Source: an uncultured Pelagibacteraceae bacterium
GTDB taxonomy: Bacteria; Pseudomonadota; Alphaproteobacteria; Pelagibacterales; Pelagibacteraceae
Length of the DNA: 60,675 bases
Assembly: GCA_902592445.1 (NCBI GenBank)
Contig: CACJEN010000006.1
Coordinates: 1-60,675, forward strand
Reading direction: 5' to 3'
Position 1 is the stretch's first letter. Each line of letters starts with the position of its first letter. The notes beneath the pieces were generated by a model. It searched no databases. It saw nothing but the letters and a program-made list of their open reading frames with translations, and was not told where the DNA came from. Of this stretch, positions 38,905-47,468 are shown piece after piece. Both the position numbers and the translations under genes were made by a program.

Positions 38905-40670
38905 TAAACGAGTGTTCTTCCTTTGCCTGTAATTTTAGTCTCTTTTTTATCTTTTGGCCCTAATATCATTTGGTTATGAGGTTTACCTGATGGTATCATA
39001 GGAAAGCAGTTTTCTTGCTTATCAACTAAACAATCAAAAATAACAGGCCTATCTGTATTTAACATTTCTATGATTTTATCGTCCAATTCTTCAGGTGTTT
39101 TGGCTCTTATACCAACACATCCATAAGCTTCTGCCATTTGTACAAAATCGGGTAATGCTGCTGTGTAACTTTCAGAATAATTTTTATCATGTAGCAATTC
39201 TTGCCACTGTCGTACCATTCCCATGTATTCATTATTCAAAATAAATATCTTAATTGGCAAACTATACTGAACTGCAGTTGACATTTCTTGCATAGTCATC
39301 AACACAGATGCCTCACCTGCAATATCAATTACTAACTTTTGGGGATGAGCAATTTGAACTCCAACAGCTGCCGGTAAACCATATCCCATCGTGCCTAATC
39401 CACCTGACGTCATCCATCTATTTGGTTTATTAAATTTATAATGTTGTGCGGCCCACATTTGATGTTGTCCTACTTCTGTAGTTATAAATGTATCTTTATC
39501 TTTTGTGAGCTCATACAATCTTTCAATTGCATATTGAGGCTTGATTGTTTCTTCACTTCCAATATAATCTAACGATCTTTTTGATCTCCATTTTTGAATT
39601 TTCTCCCACCACTTAGATGTTTTTTGTTTATTAGATTTTATAAAGTTTAGTTTTGATTTCCTTAAAGTTTTTAATGTAGATGTAATTACCGATTTAACAT
39701 CTCCTACAATTGCAAGATCTACTTTAACATTTTTATTGATTGATGATGGATCTATATCAATATGAACTTTTTTTGATTTTGGAGAAAACTCATCTATCTT
39801 ACCTGTAATTCTGTCATCAAACCTTGCTCCTATATTAATCATTAAATCACATTCATACATTGCATTATTTGCTTCATAGGTTCCATGCATCCCAAGCATT
39901 CCTAAAAACTGGTTATCATCACCCGGAAAAGATCCCAATCCTTGCAAAGTTGTAGTTATTGGAAAACCAGTTGTATAAACTAGTTCTCTAAGTAATTCAC
40001 TTGCCCTAGGTCCTGAATTAATAACACCACCCCCCGTATAAAAAATAGGTTTAGTTGCTTTGCTCATTAAATGAACTAATTCATCAATTTTTTCTTGAGA
40101 AAAATTGTTATGACTTACACCATTTAATTTTTTTTTCTTTCTTAACTTTTTGTAAGGTGTTTTTTGAAATTGAATATCTTTAGGAATATCAACTAACACT
40201 GGACCTGGTCTACCCGTTGTCGCAACTTCAAATGCTTTATGCATCACTTCTGCTAAATCGTTTATGTCTTTAACTAACCAATTATGTTTTGTACAAGGTC
40301 TTGTAATTCCTGTTGTATCACATTCTTGAAATGCGTCTGTACCGATTAAATGTGTAGGTACTTGTCCAGAAATACAAACTAAAGGCACACTATCCATATA
40401 AGCATCTGTTAGTGCTGTAACTACATTTGTTGCACCAGGTCCTGATGTAACAAGCACAACACCTGGTTTACCAGTTGATCTTGCATACCCTTCAGCAGCA
40501 TGACCTGCTCCTTGTTCGTGTCGTACTAAAATATGTTTTACAGTATTGTGATTTTTTAATTCATCATATATTGGAAGAACCGCACCTCCTGGATAACCAA
40601 AAATATGAGACACATCTTGGTCTTCAAGACACTTAAATACAATTTCAGCTCCAGAAAATAATTTTGGCAT
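38904..40670 (-). CDS. ilvB: Acetolactate synthase large subunit
   Basis: 588 residues. ThDP enzyme with the FGYPGGAVLPIYDEL start, catalytic Glu in VRHEQGAGHAAEGYAR, FAD/CoA-like middle domain and the ThDP-binding region GGLGTMGYGLPAAVG ... DIAGEASVLMTMQEM. The GDG of the ThDP motif reads GEA, which I believe is common among alphaproteobacterial IlvB, so no loss of function is implied. It makes acetolactate and acetohydroxybutyrate. First gene of ilvBHC, 53 nt after miaA. Confidence 0.96.
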   Translation of the reverse strand: MPKLFSGAEIVFKCLEDQDVSHIFGYPGGAVLPIYDELKNHNTVKHILVRHEQGAGHAAEGYARSTGKPGVVLVTSGPGATNVVTALTDAYMDSVPLVCISGQVPTHLIGTDAFQECDTTGITRPCTKHNWLVKDINDLAEVMHKAFEVATTGRPGPVLVDIPKDIQFQKTPYKKLRKKKKLNGVSHNNFSQEKIDELVHLMSKATKPIFYTGGGVINSGPRASELLRELVYTTGFPITTTLQGLGSFPGDDNQFLGMLGMHGTYEANNAMYECDLMINIGARFDDRITGKIDEFSPKSKKVHIDIDPSSINKNVKVDLAIVGDVKSVITSTLKTLRKSKLNFIKSNKQKTSKWWEKIQKWRSKRSLDYIGSEETIKPQYAIERLYELTKDKDTFITTEVGQHQMWAAQHYKFNKPNRWMTSGGLGTMGYGLPAAVGVQIAHPQKLVIDIAGEASVLMTMQEMSTAVQYSLPIKIFILNNEYMGMVRQWQELLHDKNYSESYTAALPDFVQMAEAYGCVGIRAKTPEELDDKIIEMLNTDRPVIFDCLVDKQENCFPMIPSGKPHNQMILGPKDKKETKITGKGRTLV

Positions 40671-40676
40671 TCAACC

Positions 40677-40706
40677 AATCTAGCTGAAGTTGTGCTTATA
40701 GGTCAA
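40677..40706 (-). promoter_or_regulatory. Predicted ilvB promoter, leaderless type
   Basis: On the minus strand TTGACC (40701-40706), an 18-nt spacer and TAGATT (40677-40682). The -10 ends 6 nt before the ATG at 40670, so transcription would begin at or next to the start codon. This leaves no room for a leader-peptide attenuator. Confidence 0.5.
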
Positions 40707-40723
40707 GTTTTAGAGTGTTCAAA

Positions 40724-41632
40724 TTAGATTTTTTTCAAAAATTTTTGTAGGTCTTTGGAGTTAATTTTATTCCAGCTCAACATCTGTCCTCTTGCCCAAG
40801 TGCTTTGCCTTTTAGCATATTGTCTTGTTTTTATACTGATTTTCTCGTGAGCTTCTTTCAGATCTGATTTATTTTGTAGGTGTTCTTTTATCTCAGAGAT
40901 ACCAATTATCTTATTCGAGCTGTTATCCCTCTTAATTTTAAGTTTTAGAAATTTTTTTACCTCATTAATTGCCCCTTTTTTTAACATTTGTTCTGATCTA
41001 TAGGTAATTCTCTTAATTAACTCTGCTCTTGGATACTCAATATAAATTTTAAAAAATAAATTCCCTTGATACTTAGGTTTTGTGTTTTCAAACCAATCAT
41101 ACAAAGATTTTTTTGTATAATATTTAACTTCGTATGCTCTAATTGACCTTTGAGTATCAGTTTCTACAATTTTATCTTTTATTTTAGGATCCAACTTTAA
41201 AAGTTTTAAGTAAAATTTTTTTTGCCCAAGTTTTTTTTGTAAATTTCTTATCTTATTTCTTGTAGTTAAGGGAATAGTTGGAATTTTTACAAGTCCATCA
41301 GTAAGTGCTTTGAAATAAAGGCCTGTCCCACCTACAATTATTGCAACTTTATTTCTTGATTGAATTTCTTTAATTTTTTGTTCACAAAGTTTAAGCCATT
41401 CACCTGTCGAAAATTTTTTTGTTACATTTAAAAAACCATATAAATGATGCCTTATTTTTTGATAATCTTTATGGTTAGGTCTTGTGGTTAAAATATGAAA
41501 TTCTTTATATACCTGCATACTATCTGCGTTAATAATTTCACCATTAATTTTCTTTGCTAATTTTATTGCAAAGTTTGATTTACCTGATGCAGTGGGTCCT
41601 GAGATTAAAATGATTTTGGACGTAAGGTCCAT
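40724..41632 (-). CDS. miaA: tRNA dimethylallyltransferase
   Basis: 302 residues. P-loop GPTASGKSNFAIKLA, the INADSMQVYKEFHILTTRP motif (D as general base, T.RP) and GGTGLYFKAL are diagnostic. It adds a dimethylallyl group to A37 of tRNAs reading UNN codons. Overlaps the protease gene upstream by 1 nt (ATGA-type junction). Confidence 0.96.
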   Translation of the reverse strand: MDLTSKIILISGPTASGKSNFAIKLAKKINGEIINADSMQVYKEFHILTTRPNHKDYQKIRHHLYGFLNVTKKFSTGEWLKLCEQKIKEIQSRNKVAIIVGGTGLYFKALTDGLVKIPTIPLTTRNKIRNLQKKLGQKKFYLKLLKLDPKIKDKIVETDTQRSIRAYEVKYYTKKSLYDWFENTKPKYQGNLFFKIYIEYPRAELIKRITYRSEQMLKKGAINEVKKFLKLKIKRDNSSNKIIGISEIKEHLQNKSDLKEAHEKISIKTRQYAKRQSTWARGQMLSWNKINSKDLQKFLKKI

Positions 41633-43038
41633 TAATCTAGTTTAACACCTATATATCTTCTTTGATTTTGGTTATTATAGATTGCAATTAATAGCGTTTT
41701 TTCTGAACTTCTTTTTGTAATTTTTACAACATTAACTAAGTCCCCTATTGTATTTATTTTTTTCTTTTGGGCCTCAACAATAATATTACCTTTTTCTAGA
41801 TAATTTATTGGACTATCTTGAGCAATTTTTGTTATTACAACGCCTGTTATATCTTTTGATAATTTTCTTTCTTCTATATCTTTTTTATCAAGCAATCTTA
41901 CAGTTATCTTTAAACCTTCAATTTCAACTTCTTTTGGTTTTTCTGTAATTATAGTTTCTTGCTTAAAGTCTTCTGAAGTTTCAAGTCTTCCTAAGATAAT
42001 AACTTTAGTAATTTCTCTTTTATTTCTCCATACTTTAACAACCACTTTTTTACCTACATCAGTTTGTGCAACTATTTTTGGAAGTTCAGACATTTCTTTA
42101 ATAAGTTTTCCATCAAACTCTAAAATAATATCTCCAGCCTTGATGCCACCCTTGTCAGATGGGCTTCCATCTGCAACACTTGCAACCAAAGCACCTCGTG
42201 GTTTATCTAATTTTTCAATATCGGCAATTTCTTTTGTGACAGTTTGTATTCTTACACCTAACCATCCTCTTTTTGTTTCACCAAATTCAATTAATTGTTT
42301 AATTACTCTATCAGCACTATTTGAAGGAATTGCAAAACCAATTCCAATTGATCCGGACTGACCTAAAATAGCAGTATTAATTCCAATAACATCTCCATTC
42401 ATATTAAATAACGGTCCTCCAGAATTTCCCTGATTAATAGATGCATCTGTTTGTATAAAATCCTCATATCTAGATAAACCAATTGATCTATTTCTTGCAG
42501 AGATAATTCCTGCCGTTACAGTTCCTCCCAATCCAAATGGGTTTCCGATTGCAATAACCCAATCTCCAATTCTTGCTTTATCAGAGTCACCAAATTTTAC
42601 TGGAACAAATTTTTCATCACTTTCAATTTTTATAACTGCAATATCCATTCCAGGATCAGCTCCTAAAATTTTTGCTTTAAACTCTTGATCACCATTTACT
42701 CTCACAAAAACATCCTCAGCACCTTGAATTACATGGTTATTAGTAATTACTATTCCGTCGTCACTAATAATAAATCCTGAGCCTAAAGCACTTGTTTTTC
42801 TCTCTTGAGGAGTACCAAAATCTTTAAACATATCCTCAAATGGTGAACCTGGAGGAAATTGAAAAGGAAATGGATTTGATCTAGTTGTAATTGTCGTTGT
42901 TGTTGAAATATTTACAACTGATGGCATTAATCTTTCAGCTAGATCAGCAAATGAAGCGGGAATATCCTTCGCATGTAATGTAAAGGAAAAATTTAGAGAA
43001 ATTAGAAATATGACAAATATCTTTAAATATGTTCTCAT
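41632..43038 (-). CDS. degP: Periplasmic serine protease, Do/HtrA (DegP/DegQ-like)
   Basis: 468 residues with a signal peptide (cleavage near HAKD). The trypsin-like domain has the triad His in ITNNHVI, Asp in GMDIAVIKI and Ser in QGNSGGPLF. Two PDZ domains follow (about 255-345 and 375-465). It degrades or refolds envelope proteins. It lies downstream of hflK-hflC and a DUF2065 gene, a conserved alphaproteobacterial membrane-quality-control order. It overlaps the DUF2065 gene by 4 nt. Confidence 0.95.
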   Translation of the reverse strand: MRTYLKIFVIFLISLNFSFTLHAKDIPASFADLAERLMPSVVNISTTTTITTRSNPFPFQFPPGSPFEDMFKDFGTPQERKTSALGSGFIISDDGIVITNNHVIQGAEDVFVRVNGDQEFKAKILGADPGMDIAVIKIESDEKFVPVKFGDSDKARIGDWVIAIGNPFGLGGTVTAGIISARNRSIGLSRYEDFIQTDASINQGNSGGPLFNMNGDVIGINTAILGQSGSIGIGFAIPSNSADRVIKQLIEFGETKRGWLGVRIQTVTKEIADIEKLDKPRGALVASVADGSPSDKGGIKAGDIILEFDGKLIKEMSELPKIVAQTDVGKKVVVKVWRNKREITKVIILGRLETSEDFKQETIITEKPKEVEIEGLKITVRLLDKKDIEERKLSKDITGVVITKIAQDSPINYLEKGNIIVEAQKKKINTIGDLVNVVKITKRSSEKTLLIAIYNNQNQRRYIGVKLD

Positions 43039-43220
43039 GACTTTAAGTACAAAATAATAAAAAAACCTATAATAGCAAATACCAATCCACCTGTACGAAG
43101 CTGACTGTCATTTACCTCATTTAATTTTAACAGCATATTTTTCATTTTTGATGGAAATAAGGCATATAAAACTCCCTCAATAAACAAGAAGAGACCAAAG
43201 GCAATGATCAATTCCTTCAT
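43035..43220 (-). CDS. DUF2065 (YjeT-like) small membrane protein
   Basis: 61 residues with two hydrophobic helices, ELIIAFGLFLFIEGVLYALFP and GLVFAIIGFFIILYL, and the family's F..EG..Y..FP...K pattern. Its function is unknown, but it is widely found between hflC and a degP-type gene, as here. It overlaps degP by 4 nt and follows hflC by 9 nt. Confidence 0.88.
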   Translation of the reverse strand: MKELIIAFGLFLFIEGVLYALFPSKMKNMLLKLNEVNDSQLRTGGLVFAIIGFFIILYLKS

Positions 43221-43229
43221 AGGATAAGT

Positions 43230-44099
43230 TTATTCTGATTTAGGTTTTATATTTCCAAAAAATTTAAAAAATTCACTATCAGGAGATAAGATCATTGATG
43301 TCTCTCCTGCATTAAATGCTTTGCCGTATGCTTGCATAGATCTATAGAACGCAAAAAACTCTGGATCTTGACCGAAGGCATCAGCAAAAATTTTATTTCT
43401 TTGACCATCACCTTCACCCTTCATGATCTCCGATTTTTTCTGAGCATCAGCTAAAATTACCGTTACTTCTTTATCTGCTGTTGAAGTAATAGTTACAGCC
43501 ATCTCAGCACCTTTTGCTCTAAACTCTTTTGCTTCTCTCTCCCTTTCAGTTTGCATTCTTCTAAAGATTGCATCACTGTTTGCTTGTGGAAGATCAGCTC
43601 TTTTAATTCTTACATCAACAATTTTAATTCCAAAGTTTTCAGCTTCATTATTTACACCTTCTTGAATTAAAGCCATTTGTTTTGTTCTATCTTGAGATAA
43701 CAAGGTTTGTAGTTCTTGTTGACCTAGAACATTTCTTATTCTTGAATTTATAATTGTTGAGAGTCTTGATCTTGCAACTCTTTCATTTCCAACTGAAATA
43801 TAAAATTTTAATGGATCTACAATTTGAAATCTTGCAAATGCATCAACAATTAATCGTTTTTGGTCTGATGCAATTACTTCTTCGGGTGGAGTATCTAAAT
43901 TTAGAATTCTTTTATCTAAAAATACTACGTTTTGAATAAATGGTATTTTAAAGTTTAAGCCTGGTTTTAATAAAATTCTTTTTGGATCACCAAATTGAAG
44001 AACAATTGCTTGGTTTACCTCTTTTACTATAAAAATAGAAAAGAATATTGTTGCAGCAATTACAATTATAATTGGTATTAAAATTTTTCCAGCTTTCAT
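43230..44099 (-). CDS. hflC: FtsH regulator HflC
   Basis: 289 residues, SPFH/band-7 family. One N-terminal membrane helix (ILIPIIIVIAATIFFSIFIV), then the band-7 domain with VNQAIVLQFGDPKRI and PGLNFKIPFIQNVVFLDKR (patterns in pieces), and a C-terminal coiled coil (AKEFRAKGAEMAVTITS). With HflK it forms the membrane cage that modulates FtsH proteolysis. It adjoins hflK directly. Confidence 0.96.
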   Translation of the reverse strand: MKAGKILIPIIIVIAATIFFSIFIVKEVNQAIVLQFGDPKRILLKPGLNFKIPFIQNVVFLDKRILNLDTPPEEVIASDQKRLIVDAFARFQIVDPLKFYISVGNERVARSRLSTIINSRIRNVLGQQELQTLLSQDRTKQMALIQEGVNNEAENFGIKIVDVRIKRADLPQANSDAIFRRMQTEREREAKEFRAKGAEMAVTITSTADKEVTVILADAQKKSEIMKGEGDGQRNKIFADAFGQDPEFFAFYRSMQAYGKAFNAGETSMILSPDSEFFKFFGNIKPKSE

Positions 44100-45191
44100 T
44101 TAATTATTCTCCGCCTTTTTAAGCTCAGGAAGTGGTAAATAAGGAACTACTCCTGATCCAGAATTTTTATCAATAATAATTTTATTTATATCCCCTAAAA
44201 CTGTTTCCATAGTCTCTAAAAACATTCTTTCCTGTGTTACTTGTTTAGCTTTTGCATACTCATTATAAATTGCTAAAAATCTACTTGCTTCACCTTCAGC
44301 TTTTGCAACAACTTCTTTTTTATATGCTTCTGCTGCTTGCAAAATCTTTTGTGCTTCTCCCCGTGCTCTTGGGATCACATCATTAGCATATGCTTCAGCT
44401 TCGTTTTTAGACCTTTCCATGTCAGCTCTTGCTGCTTGAACATCCCTAAATGCATCAATTACTTGATCTGGTGGATCCGCTTTTTGCGTTTGTACTTGTG
44501 TAATTTGAATACCTGAAGTGTATTCATCTAAAATTTTTTGAATAATTGTTTGAGTTTCAGTTTCAATTACTGATCTTCCCTCTGTTAAAATTGGTTGAAT
44601 ATTTGACCTTGCGATCACCTCTCTCATAGCTGTTTCTGCTGCAGCTTTTACAGTTCCCTCTGGATCTTGGATTTTAAATAAGAAGTTTCCTGCATCTTTT
44701 ATCACCCAAAATACTGAAAAATCGATATTAACAATGTTTTCATCACCAGTTAGCATTAAGCTTTCTTCCGGCACATCAGCAACACCCCCTGATGAAAATC
44801 CACTATCTCTTTCAGATCTAAAACCAATATCCATTCTGTTTACTTTTGTAACTTTTGGAGTGATCACACTCTCAATTGGATATGGGAAATGATAATTTAA
44901 ACCAGGCTGAGTAGTATTTACAAATTTTCCAAACCTTAAAACAACTCCTTGTTCATCTGGAAGTACTCTATAAAGTCCACTAAGCCCCCAAAGAGTTGCT
45001 ATAATTAGCAAACCAACAATTATCGGTTTGGCTCCCCCTTTGCCACCACCTAAAAATCTGTTCAATAAACTTTGAATTTTTTTAATAACTTCGTCAATAT
45101 CAGGTGGAGTTGGACCTCTTCTAAATCCACCATTACCACCACCTCCTCCTGGAGGGCTGCCCCATGGGCTTTGATTTCTGAAATCATTCAT
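44100..45191 (-). CDS. hflK: FtsH regulator HflK
   Basis: 363 residues. A Gly/Pro-rich N-terminus (SPWGSPPGGGGGNGG), one membrane helix (IIVGLLIIATLWGLSGLY) and the band-7 domain (VLPDEQGVVLRFGKFV; PGLNYHFPYPIE) followed by a long coiled coil with the conserved RADMERSKNEAEAYANDVIP segment. It pairs with HflC. It is the first gene of the minus-strand block; an inverted repeat with a probable promoter abuts its start codon. Confidence 0.96.
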   Translation of the reverse strand: MNDFRNQSPWGSPPGGGGGNGGFRRGPTPPDIDEVIKKIQSLLNRFLGGGKGGAKPIIVGLLIIATLWGLSGLYRVLPDEQGVVLRFGKFVNTTQPGLNYHFPYPIESVITPKVTKVNRMDIGFRSERDSGFSSGGVADVPEESLMLTGDENIVNIDFSVFWVIKDAGNFLFKIQDPEGTVKAAAETAMREVIARSNIQPILTEGRSVIETETQTIIQKILDEYTSGIQITQVQTQKADPPDQVIDAFRDVQAARADMERSKNEAEAYANDVIPRARGEAQKILQAAEAYKKEVVAKAEGEASRFLAIYNEYAKAKQVTQERMFLETMETVLGDINKIIIDKNSGSGVVPYLPLPELKKAENN

Positions 45192-45228
45192 AAGACACTC
45201 TATATAGTGTCTTTATTGCTAAAAACAA
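45192..45228 (-). promoter_or_regulatory. Predicted hflK promoter embedded in an inverted repeat
   Basis: AAGACACT-N6-AGTGTCTT (45192-45213) is a perfect 8-bp inverted repeat starting next to the hflK ATG. On the minus strand TTGTTT (45223-45228), a 16-nt spacer and TATATA (45201-45206) form a promoter whose -10 is the centre of the repeat. This is the geometry of a repressor operator. A role as an RNA hairpin is less likely, since the transcript would begin inside it. Confidence 0.45.
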
Positions 45229-45243
45229 GGTAATGGTATTTTA

Positions 45244-46068
45244 ATGAGTGATAAAAAAGTAGGCCTTAGTGACACAATGAAGGCTAAAACTGAGCCAAAA
45301 AGCTTTAAAAAAAACCCTATACCAGGTGCCAAATTCACGATTGCAATTTCAAGTGCTAAAGGAGGCGTTGGTAAATCTACTTTTGCAACAAATCTTGCTT
45401 TAGCTTTAAAAAAAGTTGGGTGCAAAGTTGGATTGTTAGATGCTGATATTTACGGTCCATCTCTTCCAAAATTATTTTCAATACATGAAAAACCAGAAAG
45501 CGATGGTCAAACTTTAAAGCCAATTATTAAGTATGATATTCAGTGTATGTCTATTGGTTTTTTGACTGATGAACAAACTCCCATGATTTGGCGAGGACCA
45601 ATGGTAACAAGTGCGATTAAAACATTTACTCAAAAAGTTGCTTGGAAAGATTTAGACTTTATTATTGTTGATATGCCTCCAGGAACTGGAGATACACAAT
45701 TAACATTTGCTCAAGAAATAAATATGGATGGAACAATTATTGTTTCCACTCCTCAAGAAATTGCTCTTCAAGATGTTATAAGAGGAATTAGAATGTTTGA
45801 TAAATTAAAAGTAAAAATAATTGGGTTAATAGATAACATGAGTCATTTTGTTGGTGATGATGGGAAAAAATATGCAATCTTTGGTGAAGGTGGGGTAAAG
45901 AGGACTGCAGATGAATTTCAAAAAGAATTTTTAGGTGAAATACCAATTAACTCAGAAGTTGGAAAACAGGGTGATTTGGGATCTCCAATAGTTGAAAGCA
46001 AACCAGATCATGAAATTTCAAAAATTTATTTAAAATTTGCAACTAAAATTAAATCAATTTATCTTTAA
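45244..46068 (+). CDS. mrp: Mrp/ApbC-family Fe-S cluster carrier ATPase
   Basis: 274 residues. Deviant Walker [19 protein letters not shown], switch region [14 protein letters not shown] and [14 protein letters not shown] are diagnostic of Mrp/NBP35. The N-terminal MIP18/DUF59 domain of long forms is absent; only about 30 basic residues precede the ATPase. It loads Fe-S clusters onto target proteins. It ends overlapping thyX tail to tail by 20 nt. Confidence 0.93.
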   Translation: MSDKKVGLSDTMKAKTEPKSFKKNPIPGAKFTIAISSAKGGVGKSTFATNLALALKKVGCKVGLLDADIYGPSLPKLFSIHEKPESDGQTLKPIIKYDIQCMSIGFLTDEQTPMIWRGPMVTSAIKTFTQKVAWKDLDFIIVDMPPGTGDTQLTFAQEINMDGTIIVSTPQEIALQDVIRGIRMFDKLKVKIIGLIDNMSHFVGDDGKKYAIFGEGGVKRTADEFQKEFLGEIPINSEVGKQGDLGSPIVESKPDHEISKIYLKFATKIKSIYL

Positions 46069-46996
46069 GATCAAAAGCTTCCATAAGTTCATTCCATTCT
46101 CTTTTAGAAAGTCCTGATTGCTCCATATCAACTTTGTCGCCTTTTATTAGTTTTTTAAGCACTTCTTTTCCTTTTGCAGAAACTTCTGTTCCTCCCACTC
46201 TATAATCCATAAAAGCATCATATGTTATAGGCACCCATTTTTTAACTGTATCCAACATTACATCTGCATAAGCTCGTATTTCATATTGTGCATGATGGTC
46301 AGCTCGTAATCTTAAAAAATTCATTAGGTTTAACAAATCTGTTTTCCAGTACCATTGTGTATAGGTATTTAAGGTTAAATTCATACGTGCAAGTTCTCTT
46401 GCAAGTCCAACTGCATTTTCATCAATTACAGATCCGTCATATCTTTCATTAAGCATTGTTTCATAATTATTATATGTTTGTTCTGCATCTCCTTTTAAAA
46501 GTTCTAAAACTTCTTTAGCTTTATCACCCTCAAGAACATCACCTCTTCCTTGTCTATTGCTTTGTGACTGTGCTGCTAAATGCTCAGGTGACGGTAAATA
46601 AAACTCTTTATCTAGAATTGAATATCTTGCAGAGTATTCATTTACATTTGCAGTTCTGTGTCTGATCCATTGTCTCGCAATAAATATTGGAAGTTTAACG
46701 TGATATTTAATTTCACACATTTCAAATGGAGTACTGTGCCAATGTCTCATTAGATATTTAATTAATCCTTCGTCTGTGGAAACTTTCTTTGTACCTTTGC
46801 CATATGAAACTCTTGCTGATTGAACTATCGAGGTGTCATCACCCATATAGTCCACTACCCTAATAAATCCGTGATCTAATATTGGAATAGCTTCATAAAG
46901 AATATTCTCTAATTCTGGCGCTGTTACTCTTTTAGTCTTATATTCCTGTGATTGTTGATCTTTAATTTCTTGTGTTTGTTCGCTGGTTAATTTCAT
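46049..46996 (-). CDS. thyX: Flavin-dependent thymidylate synthase ThyX
   Basis: 315 residues. The ThyX motif [15 protein letters not shown] (RHR-x3-NE-S-RY) binds dUMP and [24 protein letters not shown] and the C-terminal [14 protein letters not shown] fit the family. It makes dTMP using FADH2 and methylene-THF, so no separate DHFR turnover is needed. It lies divergent from ssrA. Confidence 0.96.
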   Translation of the reverse strand: MKLTSEQTQEIKDQQSQEYKTKRVTAPELENILYEAIPILDHGFIRVVDYMGDDTSIVQSARVSYGKGTKKVSTDEGLIKYLMRHWHSTPFEMCEIKYHVKLPIFIARQWIRHRTANVNEYSARYSILDKEFYLPSPEHLAAQSQSNRQGRGDVLEGDKAKEVLELLKGDAEQTYNNYETMLNERYDGSVIDENAVGLARELARMNLTLNTYTQWYWKTDLLNLMNFLRLRADHHAQYEIRAYADVMLDTVKKWVPITYDAFMDYRVGGTEVSAKGKEVLKKLIKGDKVDMEQSGLSKREWNELMEAFDLKDKLI

Positions 46997-47006
46997 GAAT
47001 AAATTA

Positions 47007-47036
47007 TTGAATCTCTTTAATTAGGTTTTATATTAA
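47007..47036 (+). promoter_or_regulatory. Predicted ssrA promoter
   Basis: TTGAAT (47007-47012), 18-nt spacer, TATTAA (47031-47036). The start would be near 47043, at a small hairpin GTTGG-TTTT-CCAAC (47041-47054) that precedes the acceptor piece. Confidence 0.45.
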
Positions 47037-47064
47037 TAAGGTTGGTTTTCCAACTATGACGATA

Positions 47065-47298
47065 AACGAATTTCGTAATAACCATTACGGACGTGGGGGC
47101 AGTACCCACCACCTCCACCATTTTCAACTTACGGGGGTGAATTAGGATCGACGGGTGTCTAAAAGTTATTCTTTCGTTCGGTATTGCTCCGCCGTGATGG
47201 GCTAATTTATAAATGCTAACGAAAGTTACGCACTTGCAGCTTAATTAATTTATTAATTAAGTTACGGGGTTCGGGGCACCTGGCAACAGAACGCCCCC
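47065..47298 (+). ncRNA. ssrA: Two-piece (circularly permuted) tmRNA, acceptor and coding pieces
   Basis: The acceptor piece comes first (47065-47120) and ends in an encoded CCA (47118-47120). A 12-nt spacer (47121-47132) follows, then the coding piece from GGGGGTG (47133). The acceptor helix GGGGGTG/CACCTCC pairs with a G-U wobble at the third pair, the alanyl-tRNA synthetase identity. The D-loop-like GGATCGACGGG is canonical. Between the pieces, GTTATT (47165-47170) pairs with AATAAC (47077-47082) and TTCGTT (47173-47178) with AACGAA (47065-47070), giving the P2 helix that holds them together. The tag frame, a stem TTAATTAA-TTTA-TTAATTAA and a pseudoknot (GTTC 269-272 with GAAC 289-292; GGGGC 273-277 with GCCCC 293-297, offsets from 47000) complete it. 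It rescues stalled ribosomes with SmpB. Confidence 0.93.
47215..47244 (+). other. tmRNA tag-peptide reading frame (ANESYALAA)
   Basis: Nine codons from GCT (47215) then TAA (47242-47244) encode ANESYALAA; with the charged Ala the tag is A-ANESYALAA. The YALAA end is the usual degradation signal. The stop codon lies in the first arm of the following helix. Confidence 0.9.
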
Positions 47299-47324
47299 TC
47301 AAAAAAAACACATTTTCTTATCTA

Positions 47325-47410
47325 TGGTGCGGCCAGAGAGACTCGAACTCTCATGGGCTAGGCCCACACAGCCCTCAACCGTGCCTGTCTACCAATTTCA
47401 GCATGGCCGC
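47325..47410 (-). tRNA. tRNA-Leu (anticodon GAG)
   Basis: 86 nt including the encoded CCA (47325-47327). The acceptor stem GCGGCCA/TGGCCGC, discriminator A, T-arm with GTTCGAGTC, a long variable arm (GGGCC..GGCCC type, class II tRNA) and anticodon stem CACGG/CTGTG with loop TTGAGGG are all visible. The anticodon GAG is at 47374-47376. It converges on ssrA, 27 nt from its last helix. Confidence 0.95.
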
Positions 47411-47468
47411 AAATTATGTCTCAGATTAATTGAATGACAATTCTAATTCAAGTTGATAAGTTTTTAGT

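Noticed and set aside
38904..40670. Degenerate ThDP motif (GEA instead of GDG) in IlvB as a sign of lost function
   Set aside because: This variant is, to my knowledge, common in alphaproteobacterial IlvB and the rest of the site is intact.
40671..40723. Attenuator or riboswitch before ilvB
   Set aside because: Only 53 nt separate it from miaA and the best promoter starts at the ATG, leaving no leader.
47241..47260. Hairpin TTAATTAA-TTTA-TTAATTAA as a terminator
   Set aside because: It is a helix within the tmRNA coding piece just after the tag stop and is not followed by a U run.
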